64,000 bases of DNA from Croceibacterium ferulae. GTDB taxonomy: Bacteria > Pseudomonadota > Alphaproteobacteria > Sphingomonadales > Sphingomonadaceae. Shown one piece after another: positions 57,258-64,000 of the stretch. The notes beneath the pieces are model-generated. The model had not been told where the DNA came from and did not search any database. It saw nothing but the letters and a program-made list of their open reading frames with translations. The first letter of the stretch is position 1. Every line of letters begins with the position of its first letter. The stretch lies in the NCBI RefSeq assembly GCF_003660445.1, contig NZ_QZVQ01000007.1, positions 1 to 64,000 of the forward strand, given 5' to 3'. A program made the position numbers and the translations under genes.

Positions 57258-57992
57258 ATGGCTGACGAACCCAAGACGACACGGAAAGCGCACTGCCCGA
57301 CCTGTGACGGTGAGCGGACGTGTGAGGTGCATGGCGCGATTTACAAGGCTTGGGATTGGGAGGACAAGTATCACGGTCATTCGATGAATGGCGGCGTGGA
57401 TCACACGTTGCTTGAATGCCGGGGGTGCGAGACGGTGTTCTACGAGACCTCCAGCTGGAACAGCGAGGACGTGGACCCTTACTACGACGGGATGGGCGAG
57501 CCGCAGTACGAGTACGCAAAAGAGGTTCAAACCTATCCGAAGCCGGAGGCGAAGACGAAGCCTGTTTGGTTCGACGCCATGCAGAAGGTTGACGCTCAGC
57601 TGCACAACATCCTGAGTCAGATGTACGTCGCGCAGGATAACCACGCCAACATCCTGACCGCCATCGGCCTCAGGACGGCGCTGGACAGGGCAACGGAGGT
57701 GCTGGGGATTGATCCGGCGAAGTCGTTCGAGGAGAAGCTGGACGAACTGCGCGAAGGCGGTTGGATTGGTCAAACGGAGCGCGACATACTCGGTGTAGTG
57801 ACCGACGCGGGCAACGCGGCCGCCCATCGGGGTTGGGAACCGGACATTCGAGAAGTGGCAGAACTGCTGTCGTCGTTGGAGGTGTTCCTGCACCGCGCAT
57901 TCATCGTTGGGCAGAAGGCGTTGACCATCAAGAGCAGCATTCCCGCGCGACCTAAACGGCTCCCCGCACCGAAAGCGAACGGCTCAACTTGA
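57258..57992 (+). CDS. DUF4145 domain protein with N-terminal zinc finger
   Basis: A 244-residue protein. The N-terminus has two Cys pairs, CPTC (13-16) and CRGC (54-57), a likely zinc ribbon. The C-terminal half (115-225) is a DUF4145 domain: AIGLRTALDRATEVLGID, SFEEKLDELREGGWI, then DAGNAAAHRGWEP. DUF4145 adopts a HEPN-like fold and is often found with restriction or other defence genes. The usual Arg before GN..AH is Asp here, so RNase activity is doubtful. It could act as nucleic-acid binding or defence cargo. The ATG at 57258 or one at 57237 may be used; neither has a clear ribosome-binding site. Confidence 0.8.
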   Translation: MADEPKTTRKAHCPTCDGERTCEVHGAIYKAWDWEDKYHGHSMNGGVDHTLLECRGCETVFYETSSWNSEDVDPYYDGMGEPQYEYAKEVQTYPKPEAKTKPVWFDAMQKVDAQLHNILSQMYVAQDNHANILTAIGLRTALDRATEVLGIDPAKSFEEKLDELREGGWIGQTERDILGVVTDAGNAAAHRGWEPDIREVAELLSSLEVFLHRAFIVGQKALTIKSSIPARPKRLPAPKANGST

Positions 57993-57997
57993 CCACC

Positions 57998-58231
57998 TTA
58001 GCCCATTTAGCATTAGTCTTCCCCCCCCTCCCCTGCATCGCCACATGCCGGGGTAAAAAGGAGCGGCAGGGAGGAGAGGCTAATAGGCTAAAAGTGTGTG
58101 TTTTGTGTATGTAACCCCTTCTGTACATTGCAGAAAACTCGTTAGCCTCGGTTCCGCTAATATCCGCTAGTTTAGCGCTCGGTCTGCTCAGGCAGCGGGC
58201 TAGACGGGCTAACGCAAGCGGCGACGTTAGC
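57998..58231. repeat. GCTAA/TTAGC repeat cluster, candidate origin
   Basis: Nine exact copies of GCTAA or its complement TTAGC occur in 234 bp, at 57998, 58007, 58079, 58087, 58142, 58156, 58172, 58208 and 58227, plus GCTAG variants at 58166 and 58199. Two units (TCCGCTAATA, TCCGCTAGTT) are exactly 10 bp apart, one helical turn. The cluster lies at the 3' end of the replication-protein gene and contains AT-rich stretches. This is what an iteron origin of a P4-like replicon can look like. Confidence 0.55.
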
Positions 58232-58233
58232 CC
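58206..58233. other. Perfect hairpin at the end of the replication gene
   Basis: GGGCTAACG (58206-58214) and CGTTAGCCC (58225-58233) form a 9-bp perfect inverted repeat with a 10-nt loop, 10 nt beyond the stop of the minus-strand replication gene. It is built from two of the GCTAA units. It could be a transcription terminator for that gene or part of an origin. No T tract follows on the minus strand. Confidence 0.6.
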
Positions 58234-58243
58234 GCCGGTGTGG

Positions 58244-59848
58244 TCAAGTTAGGTCGGCGTCCAGCACCGCGTAAATCTTGCCCTTTGTCGTGAGCCCAAG
58301 TTCGTTGAGGATGGCGGGACCGAGAACGCTCATCCTCCCATTGTCGATTGCCGTCCGAATGGCGAGGTCGAGCGCCGTCTTGTGACCTCGCGGATATTTC
58401 TCGAACGCTGCAAGCCGCTGCGTCTTCTGGGACAAGTAGCTGTGAGGCACCAACCCGCGTTGGCGGATGCTGTCCCACTTGCGGGCGGAGGGTGGAACGT
58501 CACCCTCGCGCATCATCAGATATTCGCGGCATAGCTGGACCAGCCTCCGTTCGCGCCCGTCGTCAGACCCCTCGCCAACATCCCCGTTCTCAATGCGCTT
58601 GCTAAATACGGCAATGTCGTGGCGCACGAGACTGATCGCCCAATCTGCGTGGCCGTCACTAACGGTCGGGAACAGGGGGTGGTCACCAACGGCCAGCAGC
58701 GCGGACATTCGGAGGGCTTTGAGGTGCGCTCGGTTCCACATCTGTCGGCGCCCCTCATCGTCAGGTGCGCGAATAATAGCGGCATCGCACTCCGTCTCAA
58801 ACGCGTCCAGCATCGCCTTTGCGGTTGGCGCGAATGACACAGGTTGGAACTGCTTGCGATCTCGCAGCAGGTGAGCGTGGCTCATCAGACCAACGAGGTG
58901 ATCTACTACCGCGCCACTGGGCACCTGCGTTGGGAACAGGTTCTTAGCGGGTCGGTCGCCGGTGTATTCAATGACGTTGAACCGGGACATGAAGCCGTCC
59001 TCCATCATCCCGCGTGTGATGGACTCGAAGAACGGGCCGGGGGTCGTTTCGCCAATGAGGCTGAACGCCACTCCTTCCATGCTCATCACGTTATTTTCTT
59101 GATTGCTGTACGCAATCCCGCCCGCGATGTTGTTCTGGCCTGACTTGGAGTAGAGATTGGTGAGTTGCTTGCGCAGAGAGCGCATCGCATTGTCTTTATC
59201 TTCCGCCATCTGCCGGAACTTGTGGCCAAGTTCACCAGCCACGTTGACTGAACATGGAAAGTTAATGAGGTGCTTTACCAATGCGGGTCCAGAGGCAAAG
59301 TCCTCATAGATAACAAACTCGCGGGCACGATTGTACTTCTTGTTGGCTGCTGCGACGAGATGCGCGATGCCAGAATGCATCGCTTCCTTCCCAATGGCAG
59401 AGCGAGCGACCAGCACCATGTAGATGTTCAGTCCCGATTGCGGGATATTCCACTCGCGCCCGCAGATACCTGCGAGCAGTCCCAGGGCACCGACAATCGC
59501 CACTTCCGGCACCGGGCGAGGAGCCGCCCCGTAGATGAACTGTGCCAATGCGCCAGAAAAGCCGGGGGGTGGAGCCAGACCGCTTGATGTGGGCGGCTGC
59601 GCCGGGGCTACAGCGCTGGAGCTTGGTGCGTCGCCCCCCTGCTCTCCAACAGCGACCGTCGGCCCTTGCAGCCGAGCGCGCCGCTTCTGGGCGGCCCGCA
59701 CCTCGCGGACCGCTTCGCGCGGGTCCACGCCGATCTCGTTGGCGCATTGCTCGATATACCAGTCCTGCTCATCGCCGTCGAAGTCGGCAGCTTGCAGGAA
59801 CGCAGTCTCAGCTTGCGGACTTTCAGGCCCGTTCGGTACAGTGGTCAT
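58244..59848 (-). CDS. DUF3987-like replication protein
   Basis: A 534-residue protein. After an acidic N-terminal region and a Pro/Ser-rich linker (about 65-95), the main domain starts at GFSGALAQFIYGAAPRPVPE and contains YMVLVARSAIGKEA (about 143-156), a degenerate P-loop (GKE instead of GKS/T). SLIGETTPGPFFESITRG and MEDGFMSRFNVIEY are strongly DUF3987-like, a primase-helicase family of plasmids, phages and satellites. The C-terminal region contains a likely winged helix. No separate polymerase or helicase gene is present, so this is the element's replication candidate. It is transcribed from the AlpA-like gene side. Confidence 0.8.
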   Translation of the reverse strand: MTTVPNGPESPQAETAFLQAADFDGDEQDWYIEQCANEIGVDPREAVREVRAAQKRRARLQGPTVAVGEQGGDAPSSSAVAPAQPPTSSGLAPPPGFSGALAQFIYGAAPRPVPEVAIVGALGLLAGICGREWNIPQSGLNIYMVLVARSAIGKEAMHSGIAHLVAAANKKYNRAREFVIYEDFASGPALVKHLINFPCSVNVAGELGHKFRQMAEDKDNAMRSLRKQLTNLYSKSGQNNIAGGIAYSNQENNVMSMEGVAFSLIGETTPGPFFESITRGMMEDGFMSRFNVIEYTGDRPAKNLFPTQVPSGAVVDHLVGLMSHAHLLRDRKQFQPVSFAPTAKAMLDAFETECDAAIIRAPDDEGRRQMWNRAHLKALRMSALLAVGDHPLFPTVSDGHADWAISLVRHDIAVFSKRIENGDVGEGSDDGRERRLVQLCREYLMMREGDVPPSARKWDSIRQRGLVPHSYLSQKTQRLAAFEKYPRGHKTALDLAIRTAIDNGRMSVLGPAILNELGLTTKGKIYAVLDADLT

Positions 59849-59962
59849 TGTTAGGTGAACCTTCGATATGAGCGGCGGGATGGTGGTGCGTCCTGCCGCT
59901 TTTCGTGATTGGTCTTGCGATGGTCTTGCCGCGCCATGCTGACGCGCAAACTAGACCGCATT

Positions 59963-60232
59963 TCACGCGGATACGTCGGCAGACCGCCTTACGTTTGGTT
60001 TGGCGTTCGCCCGCGCTGCCGGGCTGTAGGCGCTGGTGCTGGCGAACTTCCGCTCCGCGATCCATGCCGCAACGTCCGCCGGGTCGTACCCGACGCCCGA
60101 ACGGGCGGACTCCCCATATTTCACGAAGGCAGGGCCACGCCCCTTATGGCGCCAGAACTTCAACGTGTTGGGCGTGATGCCGAGCAGCGCAGCGGCCTCC
60201 GTATTGGAGAGCAGCGTTTGGCTGATGGTCAT
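59963..60232 (-). CDS. AlpA-like excisionase/regulator
   Basis: An 89-residue MerR-like HTH protein. LLSNTEAAALLGITPNTLKF is the HTH and WRHKGRGPAFVKYG the wing, the layout of AlpA/Xis proteins that control excision and satellite transcription (as in P4 and PICI-like elements). GYDPADVAAWIAER completes the domain. The ATG at 60232 is used rather than a GTG at 60346. It is upstream of the replication gene on the same strand (114-nt gap). Confidence 0.82.
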   Translation of the reverse strand: MTISQTLLSNTEAAALLGITPNTLKFWRHKGRGPAFVKYGESARSGVGYDPADVAAWIAERKFASTSAYSPAARANAKPNVRRSADVSA

Positions 60233-60372
60233 GGCGTGAACTCCCCGCCATTGCCCTGGCGTCATTGGGAGTTTCGGCATCTGCCGGGTGATTAAAGTAT
60301 GCCCCACGAGACTTTGGATAGTGCCACGGTAGGTATTAGTTAGCACAAGCTCGCGGGGCAGTGTTTGATATT

Positions 60373-60579
60373 TTACTCGTCGCCGTAAAAACTTTCTGTG
60401 ATACCAACCTCAAGATTTACACGCACGCTGTGCATAACAACCGAAGTTAGATCATCGATCGACATTCTGTCTCTACCGGATTTTTCCAACCAGCTTTCAA
60501 TCTCGTTCTGCGCCGTATCTAGAATCACCCAAATGTCATCTTGGGTGAACAACAAGACTTGCTTGAGCTGGGAAATCAT
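60373..60579 (-). CDS. Small hypothetical protein
   Basis: A 68-residue acidic protein. The ATG at 60579 is chosen because AAGGAG lies about 8 nt upstream; a longer frame starts at 60603. ILDTAQNEIESWLEKSGRDR and DDLTSVVMHSVRVNLEV suggest a small helical protein. AT-rich codon use sets it off from the core genome. It sits ahead of the AlpA-like gene. Confidence 0.6.
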   Translation of the reverse strand: MISQLKQVLLFTQDDIWVILDTAQNEIESWLEKSGRDRMSIDDLTSVVMHSVRVNLEVGITESFYGDE

Positions 60580-60908
60580 TCTGAACACTCCTTGAGTGCC
60601 CATCCGCCATTTTCAAACAGGCAGGCGGACAAGCGATTTGCTGTCAACGCCAGCCTGCCATGCAGACTATTATGCCAGTCCAACCGACCTTTCGGACGGC
60701 ACCGCATCACGCTTGGACTGAACGGCAATATCTCGTTAGCCGCCCCCGCCGCTGCTGACAAGATCATGCAGATTTCTCGACAGCGCGCCGGCGTGGGGCT
60801 CGGCAGGCAGCGCGCCGCCACTGCACCGGCACCGCACCACCGTCAGCGCTGTGGGGCGCGGTACACGGCCGCGCCTGACAACGAGCCGCCAGTCAGATAA
60901 GGTGAAGC
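60580..60908. other. Intergenic region with no clear gene
   Basis: About 330 bases between two divergent genes of the element. Short open frames occur on both strands, but none has a domain or good start. A promoter for the HEPN-motif gene should be here; GATAAGGTGA just before 60909 supplies its ribosome-binding site. Confidence 0.45.
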
Positions 60909-61490
60909 ATGAATCAACCTCCTGATCCCGACGAACAGGCACGACGAGACGAGTTCGACAAGCACTACAAAAAGTTCTTTGAGCTGATCGGGCATTGCGT
61001 GACGCTCTACCAGTCTGTTGAAGACTATTTGGACGACGTGTTCAGCGCGGCACTTGGCGGAAACGTAGATCGGGCGGCCGCCCTGTTTGCTGTGGCTCGA
61101 GGTCTTGAAGCCAAGCTAAACATCATCTCAGCCGCGTTAATCGGGCGAGAAGATGATCTTGCCAAGCACTGGCCCAGTTTGCTGGTCCGCGTGGCCAGCG
61201 CGGCGAAGGCTAGGAACGAGATTGCTCACGCGAGTCCGCTTGTGCGGGGCGGCAGGATCGACCTCGTTCTAGACCGCGAAAAGATGCAGGTGGTGTGTGT
61301 TGGACGACCTGAGAAAGATCGTATGGAACTGCGGAAGCGCACAAAGGCAGGGGAGACAACCCGAGTTCTAGATGATCTTTTCGAGGAGTATCACCGCACG
61401 GGAAAGCTATTCGACAACCTGATCGGCTACGTGAAGCTGCTCAAAGGCGAGGTGGCCCCAACTCACCTTTTGGAAGGGCTAGAGGGCTGA
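60909..61490 (+). CDS. HEPN-motif protein, possible defence cargo
   Basis: A 193-residue helical protein of unknown family. AAKARNEIAHASP contains R102-N-E-I-A-H107, an exact Rx4H, which is the catalytic signature of HEPN ribonucleases in toxins and abortive-infection proteins. The preceding helices (LIGHCVTLYQSVEDYLDDVF, AVARGLEAKLNIISAALIGR) fit the four-helix HEPN layout. No minimal nucleotidyltransferase or other antitoxin is next to it. It is placed like cargo between the replication genes and the integrase. RNase activity is an inference from one motif. AAGGTGA precedes the ATG. Confidence 0.7.
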   Translation: MNQPPDPDEQARRDEFDKHYKKFFELIGHCVTLYQSVEDYLDDVFSAALGGNVDRAAALFAVARGLEAKLNIISAALIGREDDLAKHWPSLLVRVASAAKARNEIAHASPLVRGGRIDLVLDREKMQVVCVGRPEKDRMELRKRTKAGETTRVLDDLFEEYHRTGKLFDNLIGYVKLLKGEVAPTHLLEGLEG

Positions 61491-61498
61491 CTGCTGGA

Positions 61499-62824
61499 TC
61501 AAGCCCGCAGCGGCACGACGTTCTCGCCCTTTGCCTGCGCCGCCGCCACGGTGCCCTGCCCCTCGATCCAATCACCGATCTGCTGCACCTCGGGGTACAG
61601 CCAGTCCAGGTGCGCTAGATCGAGATAGTTGCGGGCAGTCACGTCCTCTTGCGCTGGCTTGTGGCCGGTGAGCATATCGGTGCGGAATTTTTCAATGCGG
61701 CATTCGCGCATGGCGATGTTCGTGAAGGTGCGGCGCAGGTCGTGGAGCGACAGGTGCTTGCCCGCTACCTCGCTGACCGTCTCCATTGCAGCGCGGGCGT
61801 CCATGATGCGGCCCGACTTGCCCCACGAGGGGAATACGAACGGCGACTCCGTGCCATCTTCCAGCTTCTGCCGCGGGCGCAGCTTGAGCAATGCGACCGC
61901 CTGCGTGTTCAGCGGAAGCCAGATGGGATCGCCGCGCTTGCGGTCGTCCAGGTGCCACCAGCACTTGGCCGAGTCATCCTCAATGTGGACGTTTGACCAC
62001 GTGAGCGCAGCCGCTTCGTCGCGCCGTGCGCCGGTCAGCAGCAGGAAGATCGTCAGGTCTATGCCCGCGAGCGCATCCCGGCTGCGTGGGCTGGCGCGCT
62101 CGTCCATCAGCCTGTTCCAGACCGCGCCGACCTTCCCCTTGTCGATGTACCGCTCGGTGCGGGTGCCCAGCTTGGCCCAGTGGCGTTTGAGCGCGGCGAC
62201 GGGGTTGTGGTCAAACATGGCAGACCCGTCCGAGCGCCGGTATTCATCCATGGCATAGTTGAACAGGATGCGCAGGGTGACGAAGGCGGCGTTGGCGCTC
62301 GCGGGTGCAGCCTTCTTGCCACCTTTCTTCCCTTCCAGACCGCGCTCCACCATTTCGCGGTGACGCTGCTGCACCATATCGCGGGTGATGCTTGCGATGG
62401 GCTTGCTGACCCAGTCTGCGAACACCCTTTCGACCTGGCGCCGGTACTCCGCCGCCGTGCTGTCCTTTAGCTTGCCGGGGCGGGTCACGTAGGCATCCAG
62501 CACGGCTTGCAGCGTCACGCTCAGCGCCTTCTGCTGCTTGGCTACCTCTCGCGGGTCGATGCCTTGCTCGAATTGGTGCCGGTACTCGTCCGCTTTCCGA
62601 CGCGCCTCGTCCACCGTCCACGCGCCGTAGCTTCCGATGGTAATACGAACGTCCGTCATGGTGCCGTCGACCCGGCCTTGCGTGATGAACTTCGACAGAC
62701 CCTTGGGCGTAACCCGCAGGCCGAACCCCTTTGTGTCGGTGTCCCAATACAGCGCGTCAGTCTTGCCTGAGTGCGGCTTGGCAACCCGGTCAATGTTGGT
62801 CTTGGTGAGCTTCAGCTGTGGCAC
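61499..62824 (-). CDS. Tyrosine integrase of the element
   Basis: A 441-residue site-specific recombinase that would move the element into and out of tRNA-Lys. The N-terminus (PQLKLTKTNIDRVAKP, DTKGFGLRVTPKG) is a DUF4102-type arm-binding domain. The catalytic residues are Arg in LLTGARRDEAAAL, HxxR in LHDLRRTF, His in LTGHKPA and Tyr in ARNYLDLAH. The GTG at 62824, with GAGGGG about 9 nt upstream, is chosen; an in-frame ATG at 62902 would add 26 residues. It lies 152 nt from the right att site. Confidence 0.92.
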   Translation of the reverse strand: MPQLKLTKTNIDRVAKPHSGKTDALYWDTDTKGFGLRVTPKGLSKFITQGRVDGTMTDVRITIGSYGAWTVDEARRKADEYRHQFEQGIDPREVAKQQKALSVTLQAVLDAYVTRPGKLKDSTAAEYRRQVERVFADWVSKPIASITRDMVQQRHREMVERGLEGKKGGKKAAPASANAAFVTLRILFNYAMDEYRRSDGSAMFDHNPVAALKRHWAKLGTRTERYIDKGKVGAVWNRLMDERASPRSRDALAGIDLTIFLLLTGARRDEAAALTWSNVHIEDDSAKCWWHLDDRKRGDPIWLPLNTQAVALLKLRPRQKLEDGTESPFVFPSWGKSGRIMDARAAMETVSEVAGKHLSLHDLRRTFTNIAMRECRIEKFRTDMLTGHKPAQEDVTARNYLDLAHLDWLYPEVQQIGDWIEGQGTVAAAQAKGENVVPLRA

Positions 62825-62975
62825 GGTAAGCACCCCTCGTAAGTCTGTCGTAAGTAGCTGGGACTTACCTACGCTAACCCACGCCTTACGTCCACGAGGC
62901 AAATACCGCGTTTTTCTGCCGTTTATTCTACTTATGAGTACCTGTGCAAACCCCTGCTAACCTCGCTCAGGCCAA

Positions 62976-63023
62976 ACTCTTAATCAGCGGGTCCTTGGTT
63001 CGAGCCCAAGTGCGTCCACCACC
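62976..63023 (+). repeat. Right attachment site (attR), half tRNA-Lys
   Basis: A perfect copy of the 48-bp 3' half of tRNA-Lys without the 5' half, so it is not a functional tRNA. It marks the right end of the element, 11 nt before the end of the metal transporter gene. Confidence 0.93.
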
Positions 63024-63034
63024 CCTCCTCAGAT

Positions 63035-63880
63035 TTACCGCTCTTCCGGCGCTTGACCTTCGTAGGCGCGCGCCGTGACAATCGGATTTGACCGGAACAA
63101 CGCGGCGATGAAGATCAGCGTCAGGATCAGCACGATTGTCGGTGCCGGCGCGCTGTCCAGGAAGAAGCTGAGATAGACGCCCAGCAGACTGGCGACGGTG
63201 GCGGTAAGAACGGCCACGGCCAGCATCCGTTCGAACCGCTTCGTCAGCAGGAAGGCGATCGCGCCCGGCGCGATCAGCAGTGCGACGGCCAGGATGATGC
63301 CGGTCGCCCGCAAGGCGCCGATCACCACCAGCGTCAGCACGCATAGCAGCCCGTAATGCAGCAGCCGGACCGGCAGGCCGATTGCGCGCGCCTGTTGCGG
63401 GTCGAAGGCGTGCAGCAGCAGGTCGCGCCATTTCAGCAGCAGCAAGCCGCCCGCCACCAGCGCGATGATGGCGGTTTCGATGATCTCGCCCTCGCTTACC
63501 CCCAGCATGTCGCCGAACAGGATGTGATCCAGGTGCACATTCGTCGGCACCTTGGTGAACAGCACTATACCCAGCGCGAACATGCCGGAGAACACCACGC
63601 CCAGCAGCGTGTCCTCCTTCACCCTGCAATGATCCTTCAGCGCGCCGGTCGCCAAAGCGCAGCCCAGGCCGGCGACGAAAGCGCCGATGATCAGCGGCAG
63701 GCCGGCGATGTAGGCCAGCACGATCCCGGGCAGCACGGCATGGCTGACCGCGTCGCCCATCAACGACCAGCCTTTCAGCACCACGAAGCAGGAAAGGGTC
63801 GCCGCCGGTACCGCGATCAGCACCCCGATCAGGAAGGCTTGCTGCATGAACGGGAAGGCGAAGGGTGCGAGAAGGTCCAT
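63035..63880 (-). CDS. Metal ABC transporter permease, SitD/MntB/ZnuB type
   Basis: A 281-residue inner-membrane permease of the ABC-3 family (manganese, iron or zinc). About eight helices. VLKGWSLMGDAVSHAVLPGI is the family cytoplasmic signature, with DHILFGDMLGVS and ATGIILAVALLIAPGA as further landmarks. The ATG at 63880 overlaps the upstream stop as TGATG. Two permease genes in tandem suggest a SitABCD-type system for Mn2+ or Fe2+. Confidence 0.92.
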   Translation of the reverse strand: MDLLAPFAFPFMQQAFLIGVLIAVPAATLSCFVVLKGWSLMGDAVSHAVLPGIVLAYIAGLPLIIGAFVAGLGCALATGALKDHCRVKEDTLLGVVFSGMFALGIVLFTKVPTNVHLDHILFGDMLGVSEGEIIETAIIALVAGGLLLLKWRDLLLHAFDPQQARAIGLPVRLLHYGLLCVLTLVVIGALRATGIILAVALLIAPGAIAFLLTKRFERMLAVAVLTATVASLLGVYLSFFLDSAPAPTIVLILTLIFIAALFRSNPIVTARAYEGQAPEER

Positions 63881-64000
63881 CACTGTCGTGCAACCATGAT
63901 GGGTGGCCTCGCCCGCTGTCTTGCCGCCAGCACGCCGTGCTTGGGCGCAAACACGAAGGCAAGCAGGAACACCACGGTCTGCAGCAGCACGATCACTCCG
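63880..64000 (-). CDS. Metal ABC transporter permease, C-terminal fragment
   Basis: The last 39 residues of a second ABC-3 permease, cut by the window edge. Its translation contains LLQTVVFLLAFVFAPKHG, typical of SitC/MntB-like C-termini, and ends VARQ. The stop overlaps the next start, so both permeases are coupled. Confidence 0.85.
   Translation of the reverse strand, partial: GVIVLLQTVVFLLAFVFAPKHGVLAARQRARPPIMVARQ

Noticed and set aside
60576-60942. Overlapping minus-strand frames upstream of the HEPN-motif gene
   Set aside because: They run against the start of the better-supported 60909-61490 gene and lack good starts and domains.

Overview
The window looks like the chromosome of an alphaproteobacterium of the order Sphingomonadales. 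The evidence is the high GC content, a TonB receptor of the type abundant in sphingomonads and Caulobacter, a fused ispDF gene, the alphaproteobacterial dusB-ntrBC-ntrYX-hfq-hflX block, and an Hfq made of two tandem Sm domains. The species cannot be named from the sequence.

Region 1 (1-9988) is a sugar-acid uptake and catabolism locus: the start of a Tat-exported protein, a TonB receptor, a glucarate-type MFS permease, a Tat-exported protein of unknown family, an exported type B carboxylesterase, a LysR regulator, and 5-dehydro-4-deoxyglucarate dehydratase (KdgD). Substrate would cross the outer membrane through the receptor, be trimmed in the periplasm, enter through the permease and be dehydrated by KdgD. 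Region 2 (9989-24775) is mosaic. It holds gene-poor stretches with degenerate dispersed repeats, AT-richer orphan genes, rnk, and a respiratory-stress block (flavohaemoglobin, FixJ-FixL, alternative oxidase, a receiver-like protein with Glu at the phosphoacceptor position, lactate dehydrogenase). It ends in a glycosyltransferase remnant, two exported orphans and a P4-type integrase beside tRNA-Ser(TGA).

Region 3 (24893-54080) is dense core genome: cell-wall enzymes, tmk-holB-metG-tatD-metallohydrolase, mazG, the nitrogen-regulation block with double-domain hfq and hflX, ispDF, pncC, a COQ10/RatA-like gene, lipA, a MutL with an endonuclease motif, and mreBCD-mrdA. Many of these genes overlap their neighbours by 1-7 nt.

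Region 4 (54264-63023) is a compact integrated element in tRNA-Lys(CTT). It is bounded by a perfect 48-bp direct repeat of the tRNA 3' half and is about 8.7 kb long. It carries a tyrosine integrase, an AlpA-like regulator, a DUF3987-like replication protein, a cluster of GCTAA/TTAGC repeats with a hairpin next to that gene (candidate origin), a minus-strand run of small phage-type genes (one frameshifted), and two HEPN-like proteins that could be defence cargo. No capsid, portal, tail or large terminase gene is visible, so it resembles a phage satellite or minimal integrative element. Beyond it, the window ends in a SitCD-type metal ABC transporter. This element is the best candidate for something undescribed.
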